Positions 1-11,259 of a stretch of 64,000 nucleotides of DNA are shown piece by piece. Location of the stretch: positions 5,394,001 through 5,458,000 of the forward strand of contig JAPNXP010000002.1 in the NCBI GenBank assembly GCA_028753945.1. Reading direction: 5' to 3'. The stretch comes from Hexactinellida sp. DTS-2022. Taxonomy: Eukaryota > Porifera > Hexactinellida. The translations under genes and the position numbers were made by a program. Each line of letters begins with the position of its first letter. The first letter of the stretch is position 1. The notes under the pieces are model-generated. The model had not been told where the DNA came from. It searched no databases and saw only the letters and a list, made by a program, of their open reading frames with translations.

Positions 1-541
1 AAACAAAAAAATGATGATTTAGAGATAGTAGTGTTAGGGATATGTATTTGTCGTATAGTAAGTTCATCCAAATATATTATTGGTCAAATGAATACATATT
101 TGCTTCACTATTCACACTAGAGATACTCGGTTGTGGGAGGTACATGAAGGTGTAGGGTTGCGGTGTGAAGTGAATTTTAATTCCCTTCACAACACAATTC
201 CCTTTCTGTGGGAATTCCCGAGTATTCTCACAAGTTGGTTTCTATCTGGATTCCCATAGGTTAAAATAATTTCAATTCTAATATATATTGGAAATCCCAT
301 GGGAATTCCAAAGGGATTAACATACACACGGAAGCCTTGGCTATCTGAGAGGTCCGGATGTTGGATTATTGAATGTTTAAACACTAGGTAATTATAATTT
401 TATTCGATGTTGATAATATTTGGAAACGCATCTACTGGTTTAATATGTGTTACTATGAGAATGAACCGGTTTTTTTACGCGATTTCGTTTTACGCGGGGT
501 TTTCAAGGAACGCATCTACCGCGTAAAAAGAGGGATACCTG
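1..541 (-). mobile_element. Tigger/pogo-like MITE T1, copy 1 (cut by window edge)
   Basis: This is a reverse-oriented, left-truncated copy of the element at 9,051-9,798. The two match through the GGGAATTCCC-rich middle and the CGCGTAAAA-rich terminus. The visible terminus reads CAGGTATCCCTCTTTTTACG on the minus strand and is followed by TA at 542-543, as expected for the pogo/Tigger branch of Tc1/mariner. No transposase is present. The ORFs inside are by-products of the palindromic GGGAATTCCC segments. Confidence 0.8.
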
Positions 542-556
542 TACTCAATAGTACTA

Positions 557-887
557 CAGTACACCCTCGCTAATCCGAACAGAGGTGTTCCGATTCAAAA
601 GAATTCTGTTCCGATTAGTGAATTCGTTCGGATTAGTGAAGTAATGCATTTCCTATGGGCATCTATAAATGAGAATCTCGATAATCCGAATAAAAATTGT
701 ACAAACCTTGTTAATCCGCTCTAAACATCTATTGTACTCCTTACTCAGACTTATTTTTGATATTTCCATTACAATATACCAATATTCACGATTTTTTCCC
801 ACTATTATTAGAAAAATATTTTAGTATCCCCTGTTCGGAATAGCGAGGGTTCGGATTAGCGAGGTTCGGATTAGCGAGGATGTACTG
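557..887. mobile_element. Tigger/pogo-like MITE T2, 331 bp
   Basis: Both ends carry the inverted repeat CAGTACACCCTCGCTAATCC (one T/C difference), flanked by TA at 555-556 and 888-889. The TIR-adjacent unit CGGATTAGCGAGG is repeated at the right end. It is a non-autonomous TA-target element and contains no coding sequence. Confidence 0.85.
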
Positions 888-2315
888 TATAATGAATACC
901 ATAGAATATATATTACATAAGCCTACTGTCTGCTAGATACTGACATCGATTAACGGTTAGAGATTTATTAATCAGTTAGCCGGTTTGTTGAATATCAGCA
1001 GATTTATTGAGAAATCAATGTATAAAGTATTAAATTTTTTTGAATTTTATCAGAATATTTAGTCCTAAACCCATTTCTCATCACAACTTATTAAATCTTC
1101 TTAGACAACAGTGATTTAAATCTACCTAAAGGACGAAATGTATCAGTTAATATGCTTATTCGCAGCTGAGTCTTATTCTGTAGTATAATCAAGCACATAG
1201 CAAGAGTATGTAATTCTGGGGGCAAGTTTTATGTTGGGGGATCAAGTGCAGGGAGTCGGGGGAGCAAGGGGGGACGAATCACTCTTTTACTATAAAGAAC
1301 ACTTTCTAAATTCTCTTGAGAGGGGGGGCGAGAAGTACCTTTTTTTCGGAGGGGCCAGTCGCCCCCCCTCGCCCCCCCCCACCGTAGCTACTTGCATGGC
1401 CACTAATCAAATTTTTACAATGGATTTATTGTATTGAGTAGAATGGGCGTTTAACCGGTTAACCGTTGCGAGAAATCGAATTGTAACCGTAGCCTCGGAT
1501 CGGTTAACCAACTCCACCCTTGGTGAATATGTGTTTCATTCAAGTGCAATAAAACTCTTTGAAGTTGGAACATTTACAAGTTTATGATGATGTCAATACT
1601 ATTATTCAAAATAGTTACGTAAATACTACAATATTCATAATTTCTATTTGTAATAATTAATCTTTATTTAATTTAAACATTTGAAGTCTTCACAATACAA
1701 ACATTAATTTAATTATATTACACTAGGATGAAATGTAATTTGAATATTGAAATTCTAGTCAAATTAAACATTGGGGAGGTGCAATTAGAAGGAGCACACT
1801 CCCATCCCTCCTATGAGGGGTTTTATTAATAGGTTCACATACTTTGCCTTCCAAATAACAAATACTGAAATTAATTAACATAATTCTGCACTATTCTGTT
1901 AGTTTATGAGTCAAATGAGTTCAGATTGCGGAAAATAGAAACTTTTTCGGTCGCCGGAGCCTTAAATAATAATAATTGGCACAGAGAAGCAAAAATGACA
2001 AATCTGCGACGTTGAACAATATCATTAGATATAGTTGAAGCACTGTAGTGAATTAGAACATTCTAGAACAAGTATAAGCAAGTTAGGTAATTTTTCTTTA
2101 CGCTGTTATATAGGATGGACGCAATAATTCTATTTTTAAAATAATCAATCTTCATGCAAATAATTTACTTCCACAATGAAATTACAATATTTCTAAGCTA
2201 TATTTTCAATTGCAGACCACAGGATCAGGAAATGCACATTAGAATATCTCCATAGGAATGAAAATATTGCTTGCGTGGACACCGTTATAGAATATATGTT
2301 GCAGTGTGGAAGCAA
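888..2315. other. No recognised gene; G- and C-rich homopolymer patches
   Basis: The stretch is AT-rich and I see no gene. A G-rich then C-rich patch at about 1,215-1,385 creates a short spurious ORF. I see no family resemblance to the other repeats in this window. Confidence 0.5.
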
Positions 2316-2443
2316 GTTTGGTGTGTGTACACGTACACCGGTGTACCTGTAAGTAGACCAACTCGTTGGTATGCGTGCACTTCACCAGTGTACCTGCAAG
2401 TACACCAACTTATTGGTGTGCGTGCACGTACACCACTGTACAA
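2316..2443. repeat. Short tandem repeat, ~47-bp unit, about 2.5 copies
   Basis: A unit built from GTGCACGTACACC, GTGTACCTGYAAGTA and ACCAACTYRTTGG recurs about every 47 bases. Each part is itself nearly palindromic (GTACAC/GTGTAC, CCAACTNNTTGG). The overlapping ORFs are produced by this repeat and are not genes. Confidence 0.7.
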
Positions 2444-2942
2444 ACAAGCTTACCACTAAACAAATGTTGTGGTTACTTGACAATAAATGTTTTAATTTCA
2501 CTTGATTTTAGAATCTTATATTGTAAATTTCTAATGATATTATTACCTACATAGCTCTTTGATTACTTTAACAAGGTTACAAATTGTTTATAAGTTGTAC
2601 ATTCAACAAATATTACAAACAATTTATTCTGTTCATACGATATCTAAAAGATTATTATATGGATTATTTGAATTAGTAAGTTAAGCAACAAGTCATCTTA
2701 AAAATTAGGTTAATTAATAGGAATACCCTGCGACACCGGTGTTTATCAAATCCAAGATTGGTTTCCATTCCTGAATTTGTTTCCATTCCTACTGAATCAG
2801 AATCCTGATATACATGCAAAATAAATTATAACGTATAAATGTTGTAATCAATTTAATTAATTGAGTTACTACTAATTATTTTCAGCAACCTATTAATATC
2901 TAATTATAATGGAAATACTAATATTGCAATTCTATACCTTAA
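2444..2942. other. No recognised feature
   Basis: AT-rich sequence in which I see no coding signal, TIR or tandem structure. Confidence 0.5.
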
Positions 2943-3143
2943 CTAATTTTCAATGTTATGGATGGTTAACTGTTTATTTAAACAAGATTTACCATTATGA
3001 CATTTGGTTGTGCAGAGTCGAGAATGTTTTCTGCAAGGACATCGCGTTGTGTTACATTTCTTACATTTGCATGCATTTGGCCCTATTCCAAGCGAGTTTC
3101 TTTGCATTACAGCCGTCTGAGTTATTTGTTGTGGAGGAATCAT
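2943..3143 (-). pseudogene. Cysteine-rich C-terminal exon of an unknown, probably transposon-encoded, protein
   Basis: The minus strand encodes 66 residues ending in a compact cysteine array: CKCKKC, then CPCRK, then a C-x3-CH-x4-C cluster. The arrangement resembles cysteine-rich zinc-binding tails seen at the C-termini of some transposon-encoded proteins and, more loosely, CXC/tesmin-type domains. The ORF ends shortly after the last cysteine, as a C-terminal tail would. An acidic 62-residue minus-strand ORF at 3,557-3,745, also ending with cysteines, lies upstream in the same direction and could be another piece of the same relic. I cannot name the parent family. Confidence 0.35.
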
Positions 3144-4200
3144 TGATGGAGCTAGAAAGTTACCTGTGGATATTTCAAACTAGTCTCGACTGTAACCTAT
3201 TGATATTTCCCCTTCTAAGGTACCGATAGCATATATATCGTAAACTTCGCCGGTAATACAGCTAAAAATGTTACTAGGACAAATTGTTTATAGTTTGTCA
3301 GGCTTCGAAATTGGATAATAAAGTTATCCCAATTTCAGCTGGTTGGAACCTTTTTCGCTGGCATTTAACATTCTTTGGTGACATTTCTCTTGTGAGCGTC
3401 TAATATTTAAGCGCAACGTAGTGCTCTTTTCATTTTTAGCTCATAGGTCGCACGCAGCACACCACACATTGCTTACATAGCCTTTTTACCAACTAGCCTC
3501 CCACAAATTGCATGAATTAATTTATTACACCCAGGACACTTATGTGCCGCGGTCGTTTAGCAACCACAAGCGATGCAATCCTTCACGGGATTTGGACTAT
3601 CTTGAATTGGAAAATGTGATTCTGAAGTGGAACCTAAGTAAGGAGTCAAACTATTCCTCGCATGAAGACTTGCATATTCTGTAAACACTAAAATACCTTC
3701 TGGAGGTGGTATTGAAATCTCTTCTTCATAGCTATCACTAGTCATTGGTGGAAACTTAGAATAAGGGTCATGAAAATATGTAAATTTTGGTCTAAGAAAG
3801 ATGGCTCTTGAAAATTATATTCATCCAAGGTTGACTGATGTGAATTCTAAAGAACATCAAGGTATTAACTTAAAACTTTGATGTTGCAAAGCAAACTACC
3901 AAACCGTTGGTTAATTATTTGCCACAGACAATACAGCAAATGGAATTTAATCTGCATTTTTTGCTCCTTTTATATAATCAACAACAGATATTATTATAGA
4001 AATAATTTATATGAGATTTGCAAATTTGATATATGTATTCATTGTTACTCGCGTAAATTTACGGTGAAATTTGAACTTTACCAATAAATTTATTTAAACA
4101 AAGATGCAATTAGGTTGTTGATAACTACTTACACCGGCCGCGAAGCGACCGGTGGACTCATAATTTTTCCGTACTATAATATTTAATACTTACCTCCAAT
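3144..4200. other. Unassigned; possible upstream pieces of the cysteine-rich relic
   Basis: Apart from the weak minus-strand ORF at 3,557-3,745 (acidic, ends DCIACGC), I see no gene. A GC-rich inverted motif around ACCGGCCGCGAAGCGACCGGT sits at 4,132-4,153, just before the reverse-transcriptase element. Confidence 0.4.
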
Positions 4201-5617
4201 AAATACAGACATGGGCCTACATTATATATTCCCTCCAGTCAGAGTCCCGACTCCACCATCACAACACTGCCTAAAGATAGCGAGTTGCACTCTCTGCAAG
4301 AAGCCGTCATCGAGGCGTGTAGACGACACGATATTTGTTTTCAGTGTGGTCGTTCCGCAACAGCATCCGAGGAGCCGCATGCTCTCTCCAGTACACTTCC
4401 ATACACTTGTCCACTCCTTTTAATTCCTCCCTGCCAAGGGCACAGCTGCCTCCGACACCCCCCAACACAAACAAGCGTCTATATGGACACAGGCACACTA
4501 TTTTTGGCCCCGCATACGCCACCCACATCCTCTCCATCCATCCTTTCCCTCCTCCTGGATCTCCTCCACCGGATGTTTACCAGAGTATTTACTACTATGC
4601 CACTTTTGGCTATCCTCCCTTTCACCTTACCTCGGGCTACCCCTCACCAGAACCCTAGATATTTTCAAACACACTCTTGCACAATCTGCGATGCGTATTT
4701 AAGCCCCACCGAGAGGTCTAAATGGCACATTCATTTACAACAACTGGCGCAAGAGGCGAGTTTATCTAAACCACCACCATCCCAAGAGCGCAGAGTGACG
4801 CCTCCTCTACCCTTACCCCAGCATTGGGTGCATAAATTGCCTCCCATCTACATCTACACCGCCAATCAAAGACATGTTTCCGCAATCCACGATATCTACT
4901 CCTACAAGCGCAGGAGCTTCCTACATAGTTTGGGCGGTACCAGAAGCGATTTACCCAACCCGCTTACTTACCCTGAGGGACGGACTAGCTGGTTAATCGA
5001 CACAGCTCAGATAACTCAGCAAATCTTATGTATTGGCCAAGATTTTCAGGGAGAACCCAGCGAAACTCCCTTCCTCACCCCCTGGGAACACATCTTAGAA
5101 TTAAATCCCAACCGAACTCCACCTCTAGAGACTATCCCTCTCGCCAAGAAAAACAGAATCATTCAGGAAGAATATACGCGCCTCATCAATATGTTGCAAG
5201 AGCGGATGAGGAAGGGCGATCTTGCCCTCCTCAGAGTCGATAAGGGTCCCGGGATGGTTCTCATTCCAAAATTACATCTCAGGACGATGTACAAACATTA
5301 TCTGGCGGACGCTGCATCCCCTCCCGGACCATGCACGGCATCTACCTATTTGATGTCACTAAACGCACTTAAAAATTCCCTAATCAACTCCGATCCACGC
5401 GTCACATTTGGCTCCTGTGACGACAAATGTCCTAAACTGTACTTTAAACTGAAGTCGCATAAGTCGACATTTCGTGAATCTATCCAACACACATGGGCCG
5501 AAGAAGTACACATTTTCTCAATACCATCACAACTCCTGACGCCTCTCTTGCTGCCCATAGTGAACCACGCGAACAGCATCACCAGTCTATGTTCAAAATA
5601 TTTGCGTGATGTAATAC

Positions 5618-6854
5618 TTAAGGATGCTTGACGCCAAATTATTCGGTATTTAACTTCAAAAATTTAAGTGTCGATTATTGTGAAATAACATGCAAAAATA
5701 ACCTGGAATTCTGTTGGAAGTGCAAATTTTCAAAAATCTAGAATATTTTTGCTCAAAAGTGCATTATTAGTGACGTCATTTTTGATGACAACGGTGATTA
5801 TGTGAACATTCCTCACATTTATCACCATTGATTGTTATTTATGTGCATTTTGATACTAATATCAGTTCATATATAACTAATATGTATCAACTGCACGGTG
5901 GAAAGCATATGGAGAATGTATACTTGAGGTTATGGGTTCGAATCTCTATGGTGACCATCTTTTTAATTATTCTGGGATATAAAGCAATTCAATTGAAAGG
6001 TTCCACAAATATACATCGTGCATGTACATAGTAGTTCAAAACATTGCTGGAATGAACTTTCTGTTGAATTTAGAACAATTCTCACAGCCAATTACATCAA
6101 ATTCCTTTCCAGCTGGTGTCCCAAAATAAAGTGGACTTGCATAAATGGATAAATATCAAGTCATTTAGTTACGAACAATGACTGAATACATGTAAAGCTT
6201 ATCGTACGAATACAAGCTTACATACTCCTTCCATACCGGGATGAACACCAATTGAAATGTATATATTATTAGTGGGAATAACCTGGTAAACTTTGAACGC
6301 TTGTATCTCAAAACTCATTTTTTCGACCTTCTCGGGATTAGTTGAGAAAAAATATTTAGCGGAATGACTAAAAAAACTCAGATATACTTGTATACACTAT
6401 TGTCAATAAAAATGACTAGCTTGGGAGCGATTGTACAAGAACTAAGTGTTCTTTGAACCAATTTGGTGTAAAATTGTCAAATTTTGACCGATTTTTGAGA
6501 TAACAAGGGTCAAGCACCCACAGGATAGAAAGTAGGAACTCTACACTACCAAAGCTAGTCATTTTTTCATTCCTAGTTGTGGGGAATATGTACAAAACTT
6601 TTCAGAACTTGCGCCACAATATTACACTCTGGATAATGCCGAGAAGTTTTGATTCTATAGTATTACGGGTATGAGAAGCCAAAAAAATATTTTCACCCTC
6701 CCTGACAAAAATATAATTCCAAAAAATGATCTCAAGTGCTAAATATCTTAGTTAGGATAAAGGATCTTATGTTTATAGTGATTTACCATTGTTTGGACAA
6801 AACTATGGAAACTGCCCATTACAGCTAATGTTAACTCGCGTTCAGCATCCTTAA
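5618..6854. mobile_element. TTAA-flanked non-autonomous element D (piggyBac-like ends), copy 1
   Basis: It is bounded by TTAA at 5,618-5,621 and 6,851-6,854. Terminal inverted repeats are GGATGCTTGACGC on the left and, on the complementary strand at the right, GGATGCTGAACGC. TTAA target duplication is the signature of piggyBac-type transposition. The element lies inside the reverse-transcriptase gene, and the last residues of the upstream ORF (ILKDA) come from its TIR. It encodes no transposase. It contains a tRNA-like segment near 5,885-5,965. A diverged relative lies at about 55,005-55,415. Confidence 0.75.
5885..5965 (+). other. tRNA-like / SINE-like segment inside element D
   Basis: A good RNA polymerase III B box (GGGTTCGAATC) at about 5,933 follows a plausible A-box region (around CACGGTGGAAAGC) by about 40 bases. 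The flanks do not form a convincing acceptor stem, so this is not called as a functional tRNA. The same arrangement recurs in the related element near 55,270. Confidence 0.4.
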
Positions 6855-7029
6855 TTAACAAGTATTCCGAACACGAATTTCGCGTTTATAAATTTTTTAT
6901 ATGAATATTTGTTGTTGTTGAATACTATTTACCTTTTTGAATAATTATGGCGAATTGCATTGCAGAGCCAGATGACATCGACGATTTATCTAAATATCAA
7001 TTGGAGGATATTTTGGATGATTGGGACCC
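6855..7029 (+). other. Unexplained insert with short acidic ORF at 6,948
   Basis: Between the right end of element D and the point where the RT reading resumes lie about 175 bases that are neither. They contain an ATG at 6,948 opening about 31 acidic codons (DDIDDLSKYQLEDILDDWD). These run to a possible splice donor, GAG|GTTTGT, close to the RT junction. The composition resembles acidic N-termini of some DNA transposases, but it is too short to identify. Confidence 0.35.
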
Positions 7030-8615
7030 AGAGCCAGAGGTTTGTTATATTCATGGCTGGCTGCACTGATTGAAAATAATCCCTACCTCACAAAGGATAT
7101 CTTTGAAACATTAGCATGGCTGCAAACATACGGCTCACCCGGCTTTATATACACCGGCGACCTGGTAAAATTTTATCCATCTACTTCGCACATCTCCATC
7201 CTGGAAGCATTTCAATTTTATTTCCCGGAAAAAGTCAGGAATATCAACTGCTGTGCGCCATCCTTTCGCGACCGATGGTGAATGTATATTCAATTTGGGC
7301 CCCATCGGAATACCCATGGGGCTTCCCCTTGCTCCTGAATTAGCGCGCATGGTCACCTGCCACCTCCTCCGAAGTTACCAACCACCTCCCGGAGGAATAC
7401 TAATCCTATACTTTGATGACATCTCAACAAATTACCCGATAGACACCACCCTTATAGAACTTCGGCATTTAGATAAAATCACAGATACCCCCGCCAATTT
7501 GACACAGGATGCGGAATACGTCCCATCAAGAGAAGCCTGAGTCCCCAAGATATCCCATGTGCGTCCCCCCTACCAATTTGTTTCCGTCAAGGATCCAGAT
7601 GGCGCACGCGTACATGGGGGCAGGGCATAGGATTGCCCAAATCGCCACCTACCCAGCAGATGCCCTTCAACATTTACTTACCTAATACTTACCCGCCCTT
7701 GTTTTCGAGGGAGAAGAACCCATAAATAATCATAGAGAAGTTTGTAGCTATCTACTATTTCCCTGAACCAAGAAAAATATCACCATGTCCAACCAAAGGG
7801 AAGCCCATTGTGAAGTATAAGTATGCAACCCGCCGACCAACTTATGCCAGCATCAAACCGCATATCAAGCCAGCCTTCCTACCGCAGCCACGGATCTTAC
7901 ACTATAGTGTCCCCCTAGACCACAAATCTCGTACACGCCCAAGTAAAGTTACCCAGTTTCGTCTTATGGGCAAAATGGGCTTGGCGAAACTGCCCGAGTT
8001 ATGCGCCTACAATTGTTCCCTCCTACGAGGCTACTACCCATCCAACCCACACCCAGAACACCCCGGCGACGGTAATACCTGCGAGGGATCTTCAGACTTC
8101 CACCGCAGCCACAAATGTTTGGAGTCTTGTCGCTAACTATTCATCGCCTTGCCAGGGCTAAATTAAACACTCAATTCCCTCGCAACAAACATAGATGTGC
8201 ACCTAATACAAACTTCCCAGCCTGTGCAATGTGCACAAATTATCGTGAATTTATGACAGTGGCTGTTACAACACCGATAATTCCCTGTACCTATCTGACA
8301 TGTATCTACATGTTGTGTTGGAAATTTCCAAAGAACCCTCGCGAGCCAGCACATTTTTATATAAGTACTGGGAATGTGGAGGGGGGTCTACTGAGGGACC
8401 TCCTAAATTGTACAGTTATATCACGCGATGTCGCCACCGAAAGATATTACTGGCAAATAATAAATATATATCATGGGAAGTACCTGTTTGAATTTGGCCA
8501 ATGTGTCAAGATCGTGAGTAGGTGGATAGAAAAATTATACATTTCCTACCCAGACGCAGTCGTTTATTATCCGCATGAATTGGCAGAAGTTTATCTCCAA
8601 ATAAAACACTTATAA

Positions 8616-9048
8616 GAGAACGGGAGACGTCGAGAGGGATTACTGCTAAGAAAATAAACACAACTATTAGTATTCCTATTTTGTATTTACATAGCTGAAT
8701 AGCCAGCTCATTAAATAATGTTTGTTTTTATGTGTATTACTTTAATATACAGGGCCGGATTACCGCATAGGCCAAATAGGCCATAGCCTAGGGCCCCGCG
8801 GTTTGGGGGGCCCGCGCCTTTCGGGACTCCGTGAGTTTTTTGAAAATTATTGAAAATGAGGCTTCATGCATTGGGCTGATGGACTCATTGTGTCAAGCAA
8901 GGATGATAATATTTATATTGGGTGCGTTACTATCGGATATACTCTACAAATTATATTATATAAATTGTTATTTGTTCTTGCAAATTTATACTATTTAATT
9001 AGAGTGAAACCAAATTCAATATACGTTTTCACAACATTTATATGTTTG
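8616..9048. other. Intergenic; contains a hAT-type terminus at 8,750-8,830
   Basis: A CAGGGCCGGATTA motif followed by GGCC-rich sequence at 8,750 looks like one end of a hAT (Tip100/ZMYM-type) element. The same motif occurs at 11,909 and, reversed, at 49,655-49,730. No partner end is visible here. The rest is AT-rich and featureless. Confidence 0.4.
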
Positions 9049-9050
9049 TA

Positions 9051-9798
9051 CAGGTATCCCTCTTTTTACGCGGTAGATGCGTTCCTTGAAAAGCCCGCGT
9101 AAAACGAAATCGCGTAAAAAAAACGGTTCATTCTCATAGTAACACATGTTAAACCAATAGATGCGTTTCCAAATATTATAAACATCGAATAAAATTTTAA
9201 ATACCTAGTATTTAAACACTAAAAATCCAACATCCGGACCTCTCAGATAGCCAAGGTTTCCATGTGTATGTTAATCCCATGGGAATTCCCATAGGATTTC
9301 CAATATCGTCTTGAATGGAAATTATTTCAACCTATGGGAATCCTGATAGAAACCAACTTGTGAGAATACTTGGGAATTCCCACAGAAAGGGAATTGTGTT
9401 GTGAAGGGAATTAAAATTCCCTTCACACCGCAACCCTACACCTTCGGCCACCTCCCACAACCGGGTATATTTAGTGTGTATAGTGAAGCAGATATGTATT
9501 CATTTGACCAATAATATATTTGGATGAACTTACTATATGATTAATACATATCGCTAACTATCTACTATCCCTTGAATAATCATTTTTTGTTTTTTTGAAA
9601 TGTAGAACCGCTTTGTTACCACTAAATCTTAAAAATTATCGAAAATATCCATAAAAAAGAGAATTAATTGTATGAAAATCATAGATAAACCGCATAAAAC
9701 GAGTTGAGGATCGCGTAAAAAAAGTTTTGGTCATAAAAAATTGTTCCGCGTAAAACGAAAACGCGTAAAAAAAAACCGCGTAAAACGAGGTATTACTG
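9051..9798 (+). mobile_element. Tigger/pogo-like MITE T1, copy 2 (complete)
   Basis: It begins CAGGTATCCCTCTTTTTACG and ends with the inverted counterpart, CAGTAATACCTCGTTTTACG on the minus strand. TA lies on both sides (9,049-9,050 and 9,799-9,800). Repeated CGCGTAAAA blocks fill both terminal regions and nested GGGAATTCCC palindromes lie in the middle. It is about 750 bp, non-coding, and matches the element at the window start in the opposite orientation. Confidence 0.85.
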
Positions 9799-9800
9799 TA

Positions 9801-10531
9801 TAATTGTATTTCATTAAAGTATTCATACATTCTTTATTTATTCAACGTTCAAACCAGCAAAGTTGTTCTCATTCCCTGGAAACATTTCTAGAGTCTCGAA
9901 TTGATAAAATTTTTAGCTCGCTCGCTATACTCGCTCGATTTTCATCACAACATAAATAGTATTACCAAATATCTCGAATTGTAGAATCGCTGCACCAGCA
10001 AATAGCAAAATAAATTTATTTACACCATTTGTGATAATTATTTCGAAAAGAATAACATTATTTGTAATACATTACTTGTTGATTAATGGGAATACAGTAT
10101 AAGCAAAAATAATTTCAAAAAATCCCTGGATAGTTTGTAATGATGACAAGTTCATCGTAGCTCCATTGTTTTCAGAGAAATTCTGACAGATGAAAAAGCT
10201 TCCCCCATAAAAAATTGGCCGCCGCTCAATGCCTTCCAGTTCGATAAAGCTGGCGCCGCGCATGAGTGTAATGATCCATATATCTAAGAAAATAGTAAAT
10301 GATATTTATTTATCTTAAGGAAGTGTATATATATATAGTAAAACTGTATTATAATATAAATAATCTGTAAAAGTTTTTTACAGTAGAGTCGCACCCACTC
10401 GCGCTCACAGCCCAAAAAATTCTCTCAAGTATATATTGATTTTACTGTTGAGCATTATTTAGAGGATACCTGTAGATAACCTGAAGCCATGGAATAAGTT
10501 TCAAATGCTTCAAAAGAATTGTTATAAGCTT
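9801..10531. other. No recognised feature
   Basis: AT-rich sequence with a CTCGCTCGCTATACTCGCTCG patch near 9,917. I see no supported gene or TIR. Confidence 0.45.
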
Positions 10532-11259
10532 TTAAGGTTAAATTACCCCACGGGAATGAAATCTCTTGTATTAATCTGTAATTGTTAGAAATAGATCAAG
10601 GTACGATACAAAGCAATAAACAAAAAAGAAAATGTCTCAATATATTATACTTTTTATTTTTTGTCGGTTTCAATATTTGGCTAATACAAATCTCCCATAG
10701 GGCGATTTCAAAAAGTGGTGGTCGATATTATAGTGTAATTTGGCAATGCGGCCATCAATGTTTGTTATCAGAATCAATATTGAAAGATTATAAGCGTACG
10801 GAGTTGGTAGTCGGTTTACATTTTTGAATTATGACTCTGAAATTATTTTTCAAACATTTTATCAAATATCTCATAAAAAACATGACCTTTTTAATGATTT
10901 CTTTAGTTCAAAAGGTCGCAACTTTTTTTATTTAGGTCAAATCAAAATTCTAAACCAGTCACCTACAGCATATAACGATGATCTATGTGATATATCGCAC
11001 ATAATATGTCTTTAGCTAATAATGATCTTGAGATCGACACACTTATCAGGTGGAGTCTGAAGAAATCCCCCTATGGGGCTTTTGTATTACCATAAAACTG
11101 CACGCCCCATAAAATCGAATTTATTCAAAATAATTCGATTTCGTTTTCAGTTTCGATATAGCTATAATGTCTTCTATTATATATGTGAAAATTAAACATC
11201 TTACTTCAAAACGAAATTTATGTGTTTTTTTACATGAATCTGCCGTAATTTAACCTTAA
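10532..11259 (+). mobile_element. TTAA-flanked MITE family B, copy 1
   Basis: It is bounded by TTAA on both sides and has the terminal inverted repeat GGTTAAATTAC. At 728 bp it is almost base-for-base identical to the reverse copy at 61,128-61,855 (one difference seen in the parts I compared) and similar to the copy at 46,079-46,806. Short ORFs inside are identical between copies but have no protein-like features, so I treat the element as non-coding. The target sequence suggests mobilisation by a piggyBac-type transposase. Confidence 0.85.

Larger units (their letters stand above)
4211..8615 (+). mobile_element. Penelope-like retroelement relic (reverse transcriptase), broken and split by an inserted DNA element
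   Basis: The first piece (4,285-5,617) encodes a Pro-rich N-terminal region with ICFQCGRS. It is followed by reverse-transcriptase landmarks: RVDKGPGMVLIP near 5,235, corresponding to the ADKGNAVVVM block of Penelope-like elements, and PKLYFKLKSHK near 5,430, corresponding to the YGLPKIHK block. A downstream piece (about 7,030-7,540) carries TGDLVKFYP, then IGIPMGLPLAPELARM and the catalytic block LYFDDI near 7,410. Later pieces reach 8,615 and include a paired-cysteine stretch that could correspond to the region before the GIY-YIG nuclease, but I see no GIY-YIG domain. The element is a fossil in several pieces and is interrupted by a TTAA-flanked insertion. The class call rests on RT motif spacing. 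Another non-LTR-like RT lineage is possible. Confidence 0.6.

Noticed and set aside
2271-2554. Short ORFs as a Cys/Tyr-rich peptide gene
   Set aside because: They are generated by a ~47-bp tandem repeat made of near-palindromic units.
4285-5243. Additional overlapping ORFs in the RT region as separate genes
   Set aside because: They are other-frame shadows of the RT reading frame and lack motifs.
1-9798. The 541-bp inverted repeat pair at 1-541 and 9,051-9,798 as TIRs of one giant element carrying the RT gene
   Set aside because: The right copy is a complete TA-flanked MITE with its own two TIRs. Two independent insertions in opposite orientation explain the pair.
10582-11015. Two ORFs (81 and 63 codons) identical at 10.6 and 61.6 kb as conserved genes
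   Set aside because: They lie inside young, nearly identical MITE B copies. Identity reflects age, and the third copy does not preserve both frames. No protein-like features.
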